Positions 40,055 through 49,262 are shown, counted from the stretch's first letter. The stretch is 64,000 nt of DNA from Enhydrobacter aerosaccus (GCF_900167455.1 NZ_FUWJ01000009.1:124001-188000), one strand, 5' to 3'. A program made the numbers and translations. Notes: generated from the sequence alone by a model not told the origin.

Positions 40055-41449
40055 TCAGTGGCTGAAGGCGGTGCCTTCCCGCGGGATGGCAGCCTCCTTG
40101 TGGGAATGGCGGCCGAGATAGGCCATCGCCGACCGGATGTCGTTGATGAGGATGCCGGCAAGGTCGCGGCTCACCCCCAGCCGCACGAGGATGCGCTGGA
40201 CGACCACGTCTTGCTGGTTGGCCGGCAGGGAATAGGCCGGCACCTGCCAGCCGCGCATGCGCAGCCGGTCGGCGAGATCGTAGAGCGAATAGCCCGGATC
40301 GACGCCGTCCCGGATCTTCCAGCAGACTGCCGGGATGCCGGTCGCGGGATCGCCGTCGGCCAGGATCTCGAACGGGCCGAGGGCGGCGATCTCGCCGGCC
40401 AGGTACTGGGCGGTCCGGTAGCAGGACATGTGGAGGCTGGTGTATCCGTCGCGCCCCAGGCGCACGAAGTTGTAGTACTGCGCCACCACCTGCCCGCCGG
40501 GACGGGAGAAGTTCAGCGCGAAGGTCGGCATGCTGCCGCCGAGATAGTTGACGTCGAAGATCAGGTCCTGGGGCAGGTCGTCCTTCTCGCGCCAGACGAT
40601 CCATCCGCATCCCAGCGGGGCGAGGCCGAACTTGTGGCCCGAGGCGTTGACCGACTTCACGCGCGGCAGCCGGAAGTCCCATTCGAGATCGGCGGCGCAG
40701 AAGGGCGCCAGGAAGCCGCCGCTGGCGCCGTCGACATGGATCGGGATGTCGAGCCCGGTTTCCGCCTGCAACCGGTCGAGCGCCTCGCTGACCGCCTTCA
40801 CCGGCTCGTAGCGACCGTTGAAGGTGACGCCGAGCGTGGGCACGACGCCGATGGTGTTCTCGTCGCAGCGGGCGATCACTTCCTCCGGGCCCATCAGGAG
40901 GCGGTCCTTCTCCATCGGAATCTCGCGCAGTTCGACGTCCCAGTAGCGGGCGAACTTGTGCCAGCACACCTGCACCGGGCCGCAGATCAGGTTCGGCCGG
41001 TCGGCGGGCTTGCCGGCGGCGCGGCGCTTCTCGCGCCAGCGCCACTTCATGGCCATGCCGCCCAGCATCGCCGCCTCGCTCGAGCCGGTGGTGGAGCAGC
41101 CGATGGAATTCAGCGGGTCCGGCGAATTCCACAGGTTGGCGATCATGTGGACGCAGCGGTTCTCGATCTCGGCCGTCTGCGGATACTCGTCCTTGTCCAC
41201 CATGTTCTTGTCGATGCAGTCATCGAGCAGGCGATGAACCTCCGGTTCGATCCACGTCTGACAGAAGGTGGCCAGGTTCTGGCGCGAGTTGCCGTCGAGC
41301 AGAAGCTCGTCGCGGACGGCCTGGTAGATGCGTCCGGGGTCGCGCTCGTGACGCGGGAAATGCTTCTTCGGAAGCGGGGTCGAGAGATCAGTCGACGCGA
41401 ACAGGCTGTCGTTCTCGTCGTCGCGATAATGCGGGCTGGAAAGGGCCAT
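40055..41449 (-). CDS. gadB: glutamate decarboxylase
   Basis: A 464-residue PLP enzyme converting glutamate and a proton into GABA and CO2. The PLP lysine is in SVNASGHKFGLAPLG (about residue 275), the cofactor Asp in IPIHVDGASGGF, and substrate residues in STTGSSEAAMLGGMA. The protein ends in GTAFSH: like E. coli GadB (466 residues, penultimate His that closes the site at neutral pH) it has a C-terminal histidine, hinting at the same pH switch. The N-terminal region is also of the GadB kind. Acid resistance or GABA metabolism is likely. Confidence 0.95.
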   Translation of the reverse strand: MALSSPHYRDDENDSLFASTDLSTPLPKKHFPRHERDPGRIYQAVRDELLLDGNSRQNLATFCQTWIEPEVHRLLDDCIDKNMVDKDEYPQTAEIENRCVHMIANLWNSPDPLNSIGCSTTGSSEAAMLGGMAMKWRWREKRRAAGKPADRPNLICGPVQVCWHKFARYWDVELREIPMEKDRLLMGPEEVIARCDENTIGVVPTLGVTFNGRYEPVKAVSEALDRLQAETGLDIPIHVDGASGGFLAPFCAADLEWDFRLPRVKSVNASGHKFGLAPLGCGWIVWREKDDLPQDLIFDVNYLGGSMPTFALNFSRPGGQVVAQYYNFVRLGRDGYTSLHMSCYRTAQYLAGEIAALGPFEILADGDPATGIPAVCWKIRDGVDPGYSLYDLADRLRMRGWQVPAYSLPANQQDVVVQRILVRLGVSRDLAGILINDIRSAMAYLGRHSHKEAAIPREGTAFSH

Positions 41450-41856
41450 GGTGAATCAGTCGCTCGTTGGGGTGTTGCCGGCCGGCCACCGGGCGGCTGC
41501 CGGGCGAAGCACAAGGCGCCAGGAAGCGCTTGTCGAGGAGGGCTGCAAGCGACCGGAAACAGCGGGAGGAGCGGCCGGCGGGGCCGAAGGAGTGGCAATC
41601 GGATTCATTGCCGGCGAGATGTTTCAGGAAGCACGCAACTGCGGGGGTAGTGATGCCCCGGACGGGTGTCAAGCGACGCGCCTCGTCCCGGCTGGCGGCG
41701 GTTCGGCTCGGGATGAACGCAGCGTATGACACCGCATCCGCCCGTCATCCCGTTGTCATCCAACTGTCAAACCGGACCGTCACAATGAGGGACCCTGAAA
41801 TGAAAGGCCTTCAGCGGCGGCGACGGTCGCCCCCTGCGGCCTGACCGGAGCCCCCC
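41450..41856 (+). other. intergenic region upstream of phoX
   Basis: A 407-bp stretch separating the divergent gadB and phoX genes. It contains the Pho box at 41742-41770 and a 14-codon open frame (41800-41844, basic) just before phoX that may be chance. No other gene is supported. Confidence 0.6.
41742..41770 (+). promoter_or_regulatory. Pho box (PhoB binding site)
   Basis: Three PhoB half-sites, CCGTCAT, TTGTCAT and CTGTCAA, begin at 41742, 41753 and 41764, exactly 11 bp apart, separated by 4-bp spacers as in the consensus CTGTCAT-N4-CTGTCAT. The last ends 86 nt before the phoX ATG, leaving room for a promoter. This supports phosphate-starvation control. Confidence 0.85.
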
Positions 41857-43806
41857 ATGCGTCTTTCCTCCCGCCGTCATGCGATGAAGCTTCTTGCCGG
41901 AGCGCCGCTGCTGCCGCTCGGCGGCACTGCCGCCTCGTCGATCCTCGCCGCCTTCGCCGATGCGGCGCCGGCAGCGGCCAGCCCGGCCAATCTCGTCTCG
42001 GCCCGCTTCAGCTCGACGCCCTCGCCGACGCTGGCCAATCCGGCGGCGATGGCGACCACCACGATCGACTCGACCCTGACGCTCACCCTGGCCGACGGCA
42101 GCAAGCGCGACTACCGGCTGGGCTATCAGCCCTTCTTCATCACCGGGGACATGGTGCCGGACGACAAGGGCGGCACCATCCTGGCCGGCGGTTATGTCGA
42201 CATCGACAACAAACCGATCATCGACAGGTCGGTGCCGGGCAAGGAGCGGCAGATGTTCTCCGACGCGCCCGACGGCACCTCGCTGCTGACGCTATCCGAT
42301 GCATCGGTGCCGGGCCTCAAGGGCAAGCCGGTGTTCGCGGTCGTGCAGTTCGAATACACGACCGCCGATCAGGCCGGCACCGACACCTATGGCACCCTGC
42401 CGTCGCCGATCGCCGTGCTGACGCTCGACCAGGACCAGGACACGGGCAAGCTGACGCTGGTGAAGTATCACAACGTCGACACCTCCAAAGCGCACGGCCT
42501 GTGGATCACCTGCGGCGCCAGCCTGTCGCCGTGGAACACCCATCTGTCGAGCGAGGAGTACGAGCCCGACGCGCCTTTCATCGCCGACAACAAGGGCTTC
42601 AAGCGCTTCAGCCACAACCTGTTCGGCGACGAATCCAAGGCCAATCCCTATCACTACGGCCACTTGCCCGAAGTCACGGTGCATCCCGACGGCACGGGTA
42701 CGGTGGTGAAGCATTACTGTCTCGGCCGCCTCTCGCACGAGCTGGTGCAGGTCATGCCGGACAGGCGCACCGTGCTGATGGGCGACGACGCCACCAACAG
42801 CGGCCTGTTCGTGTTCGTCGCCGACCGTCCCGCCGACCTGTCGGCCGGCACGCTCTATGTCGCCAAGCTGGGCGAGGGCTTCTCGAACGATCCCGCCGGT
42901 GCCGGCGCGCCGCTCACCTGGATCAAGCTCGGCCATGCCACCAGCGCCGAGATCGAGAAACTCGCCGACACGCTGAAGCCGTCCGACATCATGACCGTGT
43001 CGAAGACCGATCCCAACGACGCGAGCTTCACGCGCATCTTCGCCAACGGCGTCGCCAACTGGGTCAAGCTCGAACCCGGCATGGAGAAGGCCGCCGCCTT
43101 CCTCGAGACCCATCGCTACGCCTACCTGATGGGCGGCAGCATGGGCTTCACCAAGATGGAAGGCACCACGGTGAACGTGCGCGACAAGGTCGCCTATTCG
43201 GCCCTGCAGAACATGGTCGATTCGATGGTGAAGGGCGGCAAGGGCTGGAATGCCGAGAGCGGCATCGCGCTCGACAAGCCGCTGGTCGCCGGCGGCATCA
43301 TCGCCCACGACCTCGCCGGCGGCCAGAAGGACACGTCCGGCGCCGCCATCGACAGCGAGTGGATGCCGGTGCGGACGCGCACGCTGCTGGTCGGCGAGGA
43401 CATCCCGGCCGACGCGCTGGGCAACCTGGCGGCGGTCGACCGCGTCGCCAATCCCGACAACCTGAAATTCTCCGAGACGATGCGGACCCTGTTCATCGGC
43501 GAGGACAGCAGCACCCACGTGAACAACTATCTATGGGCCTATAATGTCGATACGAAGGAACTGTCGCGCCTGATGTCGCTGCCCGCCGGCGCCGAGTCGA
43601 CCGGCCTGCACGCGGTCGACGAGATCAACGGCTGGACCTACATCACCAGCAACTTCCAACATGCCGGCGACTGGCTGAAGGCGCTGCACGACAAGGTGAA
43701 GCCGGAACTGGATCCGCTGATCCGCGCCAACTATCGCGACCGCTTCGGCGCCGCCGTCGGCTACATCACCGCCGAGCCGACCGGCATACGGATGTCGCAG
43801 AAGTAG
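41857..43806 (+). CDS. phoX: PhoX-type alkaline phosphatase (DUF839), Tat-exported
   Basis: A 649-residue calcium/iron-type phosphatase of the PhoX family, expected in the periplasm. The N-terminus SRRHAMKLLAGAPLLPLGG is a Tat signal. The body shows the family pattern HGLWITCGASLSPWNTHLSS with a following EEYEPD, then GHLPEVTVHPDGTG and RLSHELVQVMPDRRT. GGAG is about 6 nt before ATG. The Pho box upstream fits a role in releasing phosphate from organic esters under starvation. It is a single-gene unit. Confidence 0.92.
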   Translation: MRLSSRRHAMKLLAGAPLLPLGGTAASSILAAFADAAPAAASPANLVSARFSSTPSPTLANPAAMATTTIDSTLTLTLADGSKRDYRLGYQPFFITGDMVPDDKGGTILAGGYVDIDNKPIIDRSVPGKERQMFSDAPDGTSLLTLSDASVPGLKGKPVFAVVQFEYTTADQAGTDTYGTLPSPIAVLTLDQDQDTGKLTLVKYHNVDTSKAHGLWITCGASLSPWNTHLSSEEYEPDAPFIADNKGFKRFSHNLFGDESKANPYHYGHLPEVTVHPDGTGTVVKHYCLGRLSHELVQVMPDRRTVLMGDDATNSGLFVFVADRPADLSAGTLYVAKLGEGFSNDPAGAGAPLTWIKLGHATSAEIEKLADTLKPSDIMTVSKTDPNDASFTRIFANGVANWVKLEPGMEKAAAFLETHRYAYLMGGSMGFTKMEGTTVNVRDKVAYSALQNMVDSMVKGGKGWNAESGIALDKPLVAGGIIAHDLAGGQKDTSGAAIDSEWMPVRTRTLLVGEDIPADALGNLAAVDRVANPDNLKFSETMRTLFIGEDSSTHVNNYLWAYNVDTKELSRLMSLPAGAESTGLHAVDEINGWTYITSNFQHAGDWLKALHDKVKPELDPLIRANYRDRFGAAVGYITAEPTGIRMSQK

Positions 43807-43839
43807 CCGGGAGCGCCGGGTCGACGCCAGCGCCGTTCG

Positions 43840-44169
43840 CTATCGATTGGGCGGCGGTGGCGCGCTGCGGCGGACGTAGCCCTTGTCGCGCATGCAGGAC
43901 TCGAAGTAGCCGGCTTCGGCGACGGCGCGATCGGTGTCTGTATGTTGTTGCGAGGCCATGGCGGCGGCGCCGCTCGCGTAGGTCGACATGTAGGACGGAT
44001 AGATCCGCATGGCCTGGCTCTGGGCGATGATATGGCAGTCGGACTGGTCGGTCGCGGCCGTGCTCTTGCTGACGCCCGGCTTCTCCCACTCCATCGGCGC
44101 CGTGCAGGCGGCCAGCGCGACCGGCAGCATCAATAGAATGATTTTCCCAACCGTTGCCCAGCCTGGCAT
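43840..44169 (-). CDS. small lipoprotein
   Basis: A 109-residue protein with a signal peptide and lipobox LAAC (Cys22). The mature part has cysteines in SDCHII and ESCMRDKGY, a pattern seen in many small proteobacterial lipoproteins ending in a CMxxKGY motif; no function is assigned to them. GAGGA is 7 nt upstream of the ATG. It is convergent with phoX. Confidence 0.8.
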   Translation of the reverse strand: MPGWATVGKIILLMLPVALAACTAPMEWEKPGVSKSTAATDQSDCHIIAQSQAMRIYPSYMSTYASGAAAMASQQHTDTDRAVAEAGYFESCMRDKGYVRRSAPPPPNR

Positions 44170-44263
44170 GGCGGATCCTCGCGTCTCTCCCTTGTCCCAG
44201 AAGCATCATGGCCGGCCTTGTCGCCTTGAGCCAGATCAAGCTGCCGTCCCGGCAGTGGGCGGG

Positions 44264-44653
44264 TCAGCTCTTGGCGGGCTGCTCGACCGGCTGGGCGTCG
44301 AGCCAGTGCCGCGCTTCGTGCATCTCGCGGAAGATGGCGAGTGGCCGGCGGACCTTGGCAGCCTTGGCGAAGATCTCGGCCTGGGCGTAGCTCTCGTCGG
44401 TCGGCGCGACGATGGCGACCGGACCGACCTGGCCGTGCTGGGCGTAGTAGAGTAGCCGGGCACCGAGCTTCTCCAGCCCGGCCGGGTCCAGTCCGCGCGC
44501 CGTGGCCGCGATCTCGAAGATCTTGCGGTAGGACATGGCGCCACCGGCCGTGACGCCGGCGAAATACTGTTCGATATCCTGGATGCTGACCTCATCCTTG
44601 GCCACGGCGACGACCAGCCGGGTCGGATGCGAGATCGTCCAATGAACCGGCAT
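44264..44653 (-). CDS. STAS/SpoIIAA-like domain protein
   Basis: A 129-residue soluble protein beginning MPVHWTISHPTRLVVAVAKD, with AMSYRKIFEIA and RPLAIFREMHEARHWL, the layout of small single-domain STAS/SpoIIAA-like proteins found in many alphaproteobacteria. The start at 44653 is preferred over an upstream one because the family begins here. It lies 16 nt after the gene at 44670 and may be cotranscribed with it. Function unknown. Confidence 0.7.
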   Translation of the reverse strand: MPVHWTISHPTRLVVAVAKDEVSIQDIEQYFAGVTAGGAMSYRKIFEIAATARGLDPAGLEKLGARLLYYAQHGQVGPVAIVAPTDESYAQAEIFAKAAKVRRPLAIFREMHEARHWLDAQPVEQPAKS

Positions 44654-44669
44654 GCGAAAGGACGAACGC

Positions 44670-44897
44670 TCAGGCTGCAGGAGCCGCGACGTCCGCCACG
44701 GTCCGGTCGGTACGGCAGCGCTGCTCACCCAGCGGCGTGAGCCGGATGCGCCCGTCGTTCTCCTCGACCAGGGCGAGATGCTTCAAGCGCTCCACCGAGG
44801 TCAGGCGCAGATGTTTGGGCTTAGAGATTCCATTGGCGACACGACGCAGGGCCGTCTGCTCGTTGGGGCTGAGCGGGGCGAGCAATCCACGTTCCAT
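44670..44897 (-). CDS. small winged-helix-like protein
   Basis: A 75-residue protein with ANGISKPKHLRLTSVERLKH and EENDGRIRLTPLGEQR, which looks like a helix-turn-helix plus wing of an archaeal/MarR-like small DNA-binding domain. AGGAGGT is 4 nt before ATG 44897, a strong start. It shares a strand with the STAS-like gene 16 nt downstream. No known family name is claimed. Confidence 0.65.
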   Translation of the reverse strand: MERGLLAPLSPNEQTALRRVANGISKPKHLRLTSVERLKHLALVEENDGRIRLTPLGEQRCRTDRTVADVAAPAA

Positions 44898-45190
44898 CGG
44901 CACCTCCTGCTCATCACGAGCATCAGAGCGCCTTTGAGCGCCGCCCGCAACCGGTACATTATGAAGAGACCGTGGCAGGTCCGGCTGTTATTGCCATTCC
45001 AGAGCAAATTGAATCTCCCGACGATGAGGCGGACCTTCCGCCGTCGGCGCCCATTGACTCTCGCGGCCGTCAGACGTCCGCTTGGCATAGGGTTTGCTGT
45101 TTGGCCTTCTCATTGCGCAGATGATGCAGCGCGGCGATGCTTGGGGAGCGGATGGCGGTGACATCGGGCAGGGCGAGGCGAAAGAACTGA

Positions 45191-46270
45191 ATGGCTGGCC
45201 TGCAGGCCTTGTCGCTGGACAGGGTATCCAAACAGTATGGGGCGGCGAGGGCGCTGGACGACGTCTCGCTGACGGTCGCCGGCGGTGAGTTCCTGACGCT
45301 GCTGGGCCCGTCCGGGTCCGGCAAGACGACGCTGCTGATGTCGATCGCGGGCTTCGTCGCGCCGACCAGTGGCCATATTCGCCTCAACGGTCAGCCGATC
45401 GAGCATCTGCCGCCGGAGAAGCGCAACTTCGGCATGGTGTTCCAGGGCTATGCGCTGTTTCCGCATCTCACCGTGGCCCGCAACGTCGCCTTCCCGCTCG
45501 AGGTGCGCGGCACGCCGCGAGCGGAGATCGAGAAGAAGGTGAAGGAGGCGCTCGGGCTGGTGCAGCTCGGCGCCTTCGCCGAGCGCCTGCCGCGACAGCT
45601 TTCGGGCGGCCAGCAGCAGCGCGTGGCCTTGGCCCGGGCACTCGTCTTCGCGCCGCACCTGATGCTGCTCGACGAGCCGCTGAGCGCGCTCGACCGCAAG
45701 CTGCGCGCCGACATGCAGATCGAGCTGAAGTCCTTCCATCGCCAGATCGGATTGACGTTCATCTACGTCACGCACGACCAGGACGAGGCGCTCAGCATGT
45801 CCGACCGCGTCGCCATCCTGCGCGAGGGCAAGCTGCTGCAGCTCGGGCCACCCTCCGAATTGTACGAGCGTCCGGCGACGCGGTTCGTCGCCGAGTTCCT
45901 GGGCAAGAGCAATTTCCTCAGCGGCAGGGTCGAACGACGCAGCGCCGACGGCTTCACCTTCCGCTGCAACGGCCTGTCGTTCGAGCACAAAGGCATCGAT
46001 GCGCCGGCGATCGACAGCGAGGTGCTGATGGCCTTGCGGCCGGAACGTATGCGCGTGGTCGAAGGCGACGATCGTCCGCGCAACACGATCGAGGGCAGCA
46101 TCGCCGAATTCAGCTATCTCGGCACGGCCTTCCATTTGCTGGTGGATACGGTTGCGGGAAGGCTGGCGGTCACGGTGCCGACCTGGCGCCATGGCGGACC
46201 GCCGGCGATCGGCAGCAGGCTGACGGTGGGTTGGGACGCCGACGCCTCCATCCGCGTGGAGCACGACTGA
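45191..46270 (+). CDS. ABC transporter ATP-binding protein (spermidine/putrescine type)
   Basis: A 359-residue ATPase. Walker A GPSGSGKTT, the Q loop MVFQGYALFPHLTV, signature LSGGQQQR, Walker B LMLLDEPLSALD and the switch VTHDQDEAL are all intact. A C-terminal TOBE domain (residues about 270-359) places it with PotA-type importers. It is the first gene of the importer operon. The start has only a weak purine run; MAGLQALSLDRVSKQYG begins as expected for the family. The substrate is set by the binding protein next to it. Confidence 0.95.
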   Translation: MAGLQALSLDRVSKQYGAARALDDVSLTVAGGEFLTLLGPSGSGKTTLLMSIAGFVAPTSGHIRLNGQPIEHLPPEKRNFGMVFQGYALFPHLTVARNVAFPLEVRGTPRAEIEKKVKEALGLVQLGAFAERLPRQLSGGQQQRVALARALVFAPHLMLLDEPLSALDRKLRADMQIELKSFHRQIGLTFIYVTHDQDEALSMSDRVAILREGKLLQLGPPSELYERPATRFVAEFLGKSNFLSGRVERRSADGFTFRCNGLSFEHKGIDAPAIDSEVLMALRPERMRVVEGDDRPRNTIEGSIAEFSYLGTAFHLLVDTVAGRLAVTVPTWRHGGPPAIGSRLTVGWDADASIRVEHD

Positions 46271-46277
46271 ATGGGAA

Positions 46278-46393
46278 AGATCCCTCGGCATCGCCTCGGG
46301 ATGACATCGGACAGGGGACGCACGCTGTGCGCCAAACCGCAAAGTGTCATCCCGAGTCGCGCGCGGGTTACCGTGCGCTTGAGAGAGGGATCT
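46278..46393. repeat. dispersed inverted-repeat element (AGATCCCTCGG type)
   Basis: Outer arms AGATCCCTC and GAGGGATCT, with inner arms GGGATGACA and TGTCATCCC, fill the gap between the ATPase and binding-protein genes. The same element type occurs at 60875-60981 and its half-sites recur in the tandem repeats at 47655. It could form a large RNA hairpin that attenuates or protects the message. Confidence 0.75.
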
Positions 46394-46425
46394 CGAGGGG
46401 CAACACAGACGAAGGGAGACATCAG

Positions 46426-47514
46426 ATGACCAGGCTTCAGACATTCGCCGAGGACCAAGCGGAGATCATGGCGATGACGCGCCGCCGCATGCTCACGGGC
46501 GGCACCGCGCTGGGCGTCGCCGCCGCGACCGGCCTGGGCGGCGGAAGCGCGAATGCCGCGCCCAAGGAAGTGGTGCTGGCGAACTTCGGCGGCGATGCGG
46601 TGAAGGCGATGACCGAGGCCTTCGCCGTGCCCTACGAGAAGGCGACCGGCGGCAAGATGGTGGTCGACGGCGCCGGGCCGTCGAACGGCAAGATCAAGAC
46701 CATGGTGACGGCCAAGAACGTCATCTGGGACATGGTCGATTCCGGTCTCGCCGGCACCGGCGAGCTGGGCCCGGCGGGGCTGCTGGAGGAGATCGACTAT
46801 TCGGTCGTCGACAAGAGCAAGGTGACGCCGGGCTTCGCCTACAAGTACGGCGTCTGCAACTACATGTTCTCGTCGGTGCAGGCCTGGGACACGACGAAGG
46901 TGAAGGAGAAGCCGACGCTGGCCGACTTCTTCGACTTCCAGAAGTATCCGGGCAAGCGGCTGATGCGCAAGGACAGCCAGGCGATGCTGGAGCTGGCGCT
47001 GATGGCCGACGGCGTGCCGGCCGACAAGCTCTATCCGCTCGACGTGCCGCGGGCGCTGAAGAAGATCGCCGCCATCAAGAAGGACCTGCTGTTCTGGTCC
47101 ACCGGCGCCGAGAGCCAGACCATGCTGCGCGAGGGCGAGGTGGTGATGGGCTGGCTGTGGCATACGCGCGGCGTGCTGCTGCAGAAGGACACCAACAAGA
47201 AGATCACCTTCTCGTTCGATGGCGGCCTGCTGCAGCCGGGCCTGTGGGTGGTGCCCAAGGGCAATCCCGCCGGCAAGCAGGCGATGGTCGGGATCGCCTC
47301 GGCACAGGCGCCGGAAGGGCAGGTGAAGCTGCTGGCGGCGATGGGCAACGGCCCCGCCAACCCGGCCGCCGCGCCCCTGGTGCCGGCCGAGCTCAATGCG
47401 ATCAATCCGGCCGCGCCGGAGAACGTCAAGGTCCAGGCCAAGATCGACGCCGACTGGTACGAGAAGAACTACGCCAAGGCGCGCCAGGACTTCCTCGACA
47501 TGATCGCGTCGTAA
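46426..47514 (+). CDS. ABC transporter substrate-binding protein (spermidine/putrescine type)
   Basis: A 362-residue periplasmic binding protein. The N-terminus has a twin-arginine-like signal (MTRRRMLTGGTALGVAAATG, cut near ANA-AP). The mature protein begins EVVLANFGGDAVKAMTEAF and has WDMVDSG, LREGEVVMGWLW and PKGNPAGKQAM, typical of PotD-like proteins. GGGAG stands about 8 nt before ATG 46426. The ligand may be the compound broken down by the enzymes encoded further down. Confidence 0.92.
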   Translation: MTRLQTFAEDQAEIMAMTRRRMLTGGTALGVAAATGLGGGSANAAPKEVVLANFGGDAVKAMTEAFAVPYEKATGGKMVVDGAGPSNGKIKTMVTAKNVIWDMVDSGLAGTGELGPAGLLEEIDYSVVDKSKVTPGFAYKYGVCNYMFSSVQAWDTTKVKEKPTLADFFDFQKYPGKRLMRKDSQAMLELALMADGVPADKLYPLDVPRALKKIAAIKKDLLFWSTGAESQTMLREGEVVMGWLWHTRGVLLQKDTNKKITFSFDGGLLQPGLWVVPKGNPAGKQAMVGIASAQAPEGQVKLLAAMGNGPANPAAAPLVPAELNAINPAAPENVKVQAKIDADWYEKNYAKARQDFLDMIAS

Positions 47515-47530
47515 GTCATGGTCTCGGCTG

Positions 47531-47628
47531 GGAGCGCGCCACGCCACAAGCGGAGCGAAGCTCCGCTCGTGCGGCGCGTCTTGTCTCCCGCCTCAACGAG
47601 GATGAGCGCCACTGGAGTGGCGCGCTCC
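47531..47628. repeat. inverted repeat after the binding-protein gene
   Basis: Perfect 12-bp arms GGAGCGCGCCAC (47531-47542) and GTGGCGCGCTCC (47617-47628) enclose a smaller hairpin CGGAG-N4-CTCCG. It begins 17 nt after the binding-protein stop. Such a structure could lower expression of downstream genes relative to the binding protein, as is common in importer operons. Confidence 0.7.
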
Positions 47629-47654
47629 AATGACTTCCTGAGCATATCCCGTGT

Positions 47655-48428
47655 CACCCTGAGCCCTCTCGATGTCATCCCGAGCGCAGCGAAGGATCTC
47701 TCGCCGCGACCCGACAGTATCGAGGTCCCTCGCTTACGCTCGGGACGACACGGTGGTTGGCGTGTCAGCCCGATCGGCCAGCCATGACCGCCGACTGCCG
47801 CGCCCCGTGGATGATGACCACCAACCGCCGCCCCTCACCGGCGACAGGTGCATCGACGCCTTCCCGTATCACCCTGAGCCCTCTCGGTGTCATCCTGAGC
47901 GAAGCGAAGGATCTCGTCTGTCGGTCCGACAGCATCGAGGTCCTTCGCGTGCGCTCGGGACGACACGGGGGGTGGCGTGCCAGCCCGATCGGACAGCCAT
48001 GACCGCCGCCCGCCCTGTCCTCTGGATGACGACCACCAGCCGCCGCCCCTCATCGACGACAGGTGCATCGACGCCTTCCCGTATCACCCTGAGCCCTCTC
48101 GGTGTCATCCTGAGCGCAGCGAAGGATCTCTCGCCGCGGCCCGACAGTATCGAGGTCCCTCGCGTGCGCTCGGGACGACACGGTGGTTGGCGTGCCAGCC
48201 CGATCGGCCAGCCATGACCGCCGCCCGCCGTGTCCTCTGGATGACGACCACCAGCCGCCGCCCCTCATCGACGACAGGTGCATCGGCGCCTTCCCGTGTC
48301 ACCCTGAGCCCTCTCGGTGTCATCCTGAGCGCAGCGAAGGATCTCGTCTGTCGGCGCGACAGTGTCGAGGTCCCTCGCGTACGCTCGGGACGACACGGTG
48401 ATGGGTTCGCCAGCCCGATCGGACAGCC
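47655..48428. repeat. 215-bp tandem repeat, three units and a partial fourth
   Basis: Units begin with CACCCTGAGCCCTCTCG at 47655, 47870, 48085 and 48300, exactly 215 bp apart. Each unit contains a GTCATCCTGAGCGCAGCG half-element, a CGGGACGACACGG half-element, then CCGATCGG(C/A)CAGCCATGA. In the partial fourth unit that ATG is the start of the real permease gene; in units 1-3 the same context leads into a dead frame that still resembles the permease N-terminus. Confidence 0.9.
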
Positions 48429-49262
48429 ATGAGCCGCGACCGCCGCCTCTCGTGGATGATGATTGCGCCGGCGCTGCTGCTGGTGACGGTGCTGTTCTTC
48501 GCGCCGCTGGTGCGGGTGCTGATGATCAGCGTCACCGAGCCCACGCCCGGTCTCGGCAACTATGCGCTGCTCTTCACCAGCGCCTCGATCCAGCGCACGC
48601 TGCTCACCACGCTGCGCATCTGCGTCTTCACCACGGCGATCACGCTGGTGCTGGCCTATGCCGTCGCCTACGTGCTGACGCATGCGCGGCCGGCGGCGCA
48701 GCGGCTGATGCTGCTGGGCGTCCTGCTGCCGCTGTGGATGTCCGTGCTGGTGCGTGCCTTCGCCTGGGTGACGCTGCTGCGGCGCGAGGGCCTGCTCAAC
48801 AAGGGGCTGATGTCGCTCGGCCTCATCGACCATCCGCTGGCGCTGATGTGGAACGAGACCGGCGTCACCATCGGCATGGTCCACTATATGCTGCCGCTCG
48901 GCATCCTGCCGCTGTGGTCGGCCATGCGCGGCATCGACGGGCGCGTGCTGGCGGCGGCGCGCGGGCTGGGCGCCGGCCGCGTGCAGACCTTCGGGCGCGT
49001 GTTCCTGCCGCTCAGCCTGCCGGGGGTGATCGGCGCCGGGCTGCTGGTGTTCATCTTCTCGCTCGGCTTCTTCATCACGCCGGCGATCCTGGGCGGCGGC
49101 AAGACCATCATGGTCGCCGAATACATCGACACGCAGATCCAGGAGTCGCTGCGCTGGGGCGTCGGCACCATGATCGCCACGACGCTGATCGCCACTATCT
49201 TCCTGCTGATGTTCGTACTCGGCCGCATCGTCGACCTGCGCACGCTGTTCGGAGCCAAGTGA
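48429..49262 (+). CDS. ABC transporter permease (PotB type)
   Basis: A 277-residue inner-membrane protein with six membrane segments. The EAA loop facing the ATPase reads AARGLGAGRVQTFGRVFLPL. The N-terminus (MSRDRRLSWMMIAPALLL) is echoed in each unit of the upstream tandem repeat. The stop overlaps the next start (TGATG). It pairs with the second permease to form the channel. Confidence 0.94.
   Translation: MSRDRRLSWMMIAPALLLVTVLFFAPLVRVLMISVTEPTPGLGNYALLFTSASIQRTLLTTLRICVFTTAITLVLAYAVAYVLTHARPAAQRLMLLGVLLPLWMSVLVRAFAWVTLLRREGLLNKGLMSLGLIDHPLALMWNETGVTIGMVHYMLPLGILPLWSAMRGIDGRVLAAARGLGAGRVQTFGRVFLPLSLPGVIGAGLLVFIFSLGFFITPAILGGGKTIMVAEYIDTQIQESLRWGVGTMIATTLIATIFLLMFVLGRIVDLRTLFGAK

Larger units (their letters stand above)
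47515..48428. other. 914-bp repeat-filled gap inside the ABC transporter operon
   Basis: No protein-coding gene is supported. It holds an inverted repeat (47531-47628) followed by a 215-bp tandem repeat array (47655-48428). Open frames in it shift from unit to unit because 215 is not a multiple of three. Confidence 0.8.

Noticed and set aside
47655..48428. CRISPR-like array
   Set aside because: The units are 215 bp and nearly identical throughout, with no short repeat and unique spacer pattern and no cas genes. It is an ordinary tandem duplication.
47518..48432. Several open frames of 70-180 codons within the tandem repeat and on its opposite strand
   Set aside because: The unit length is not a multiple of three, the frames change between units, and the translations are repeat-derived. 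No coding support.
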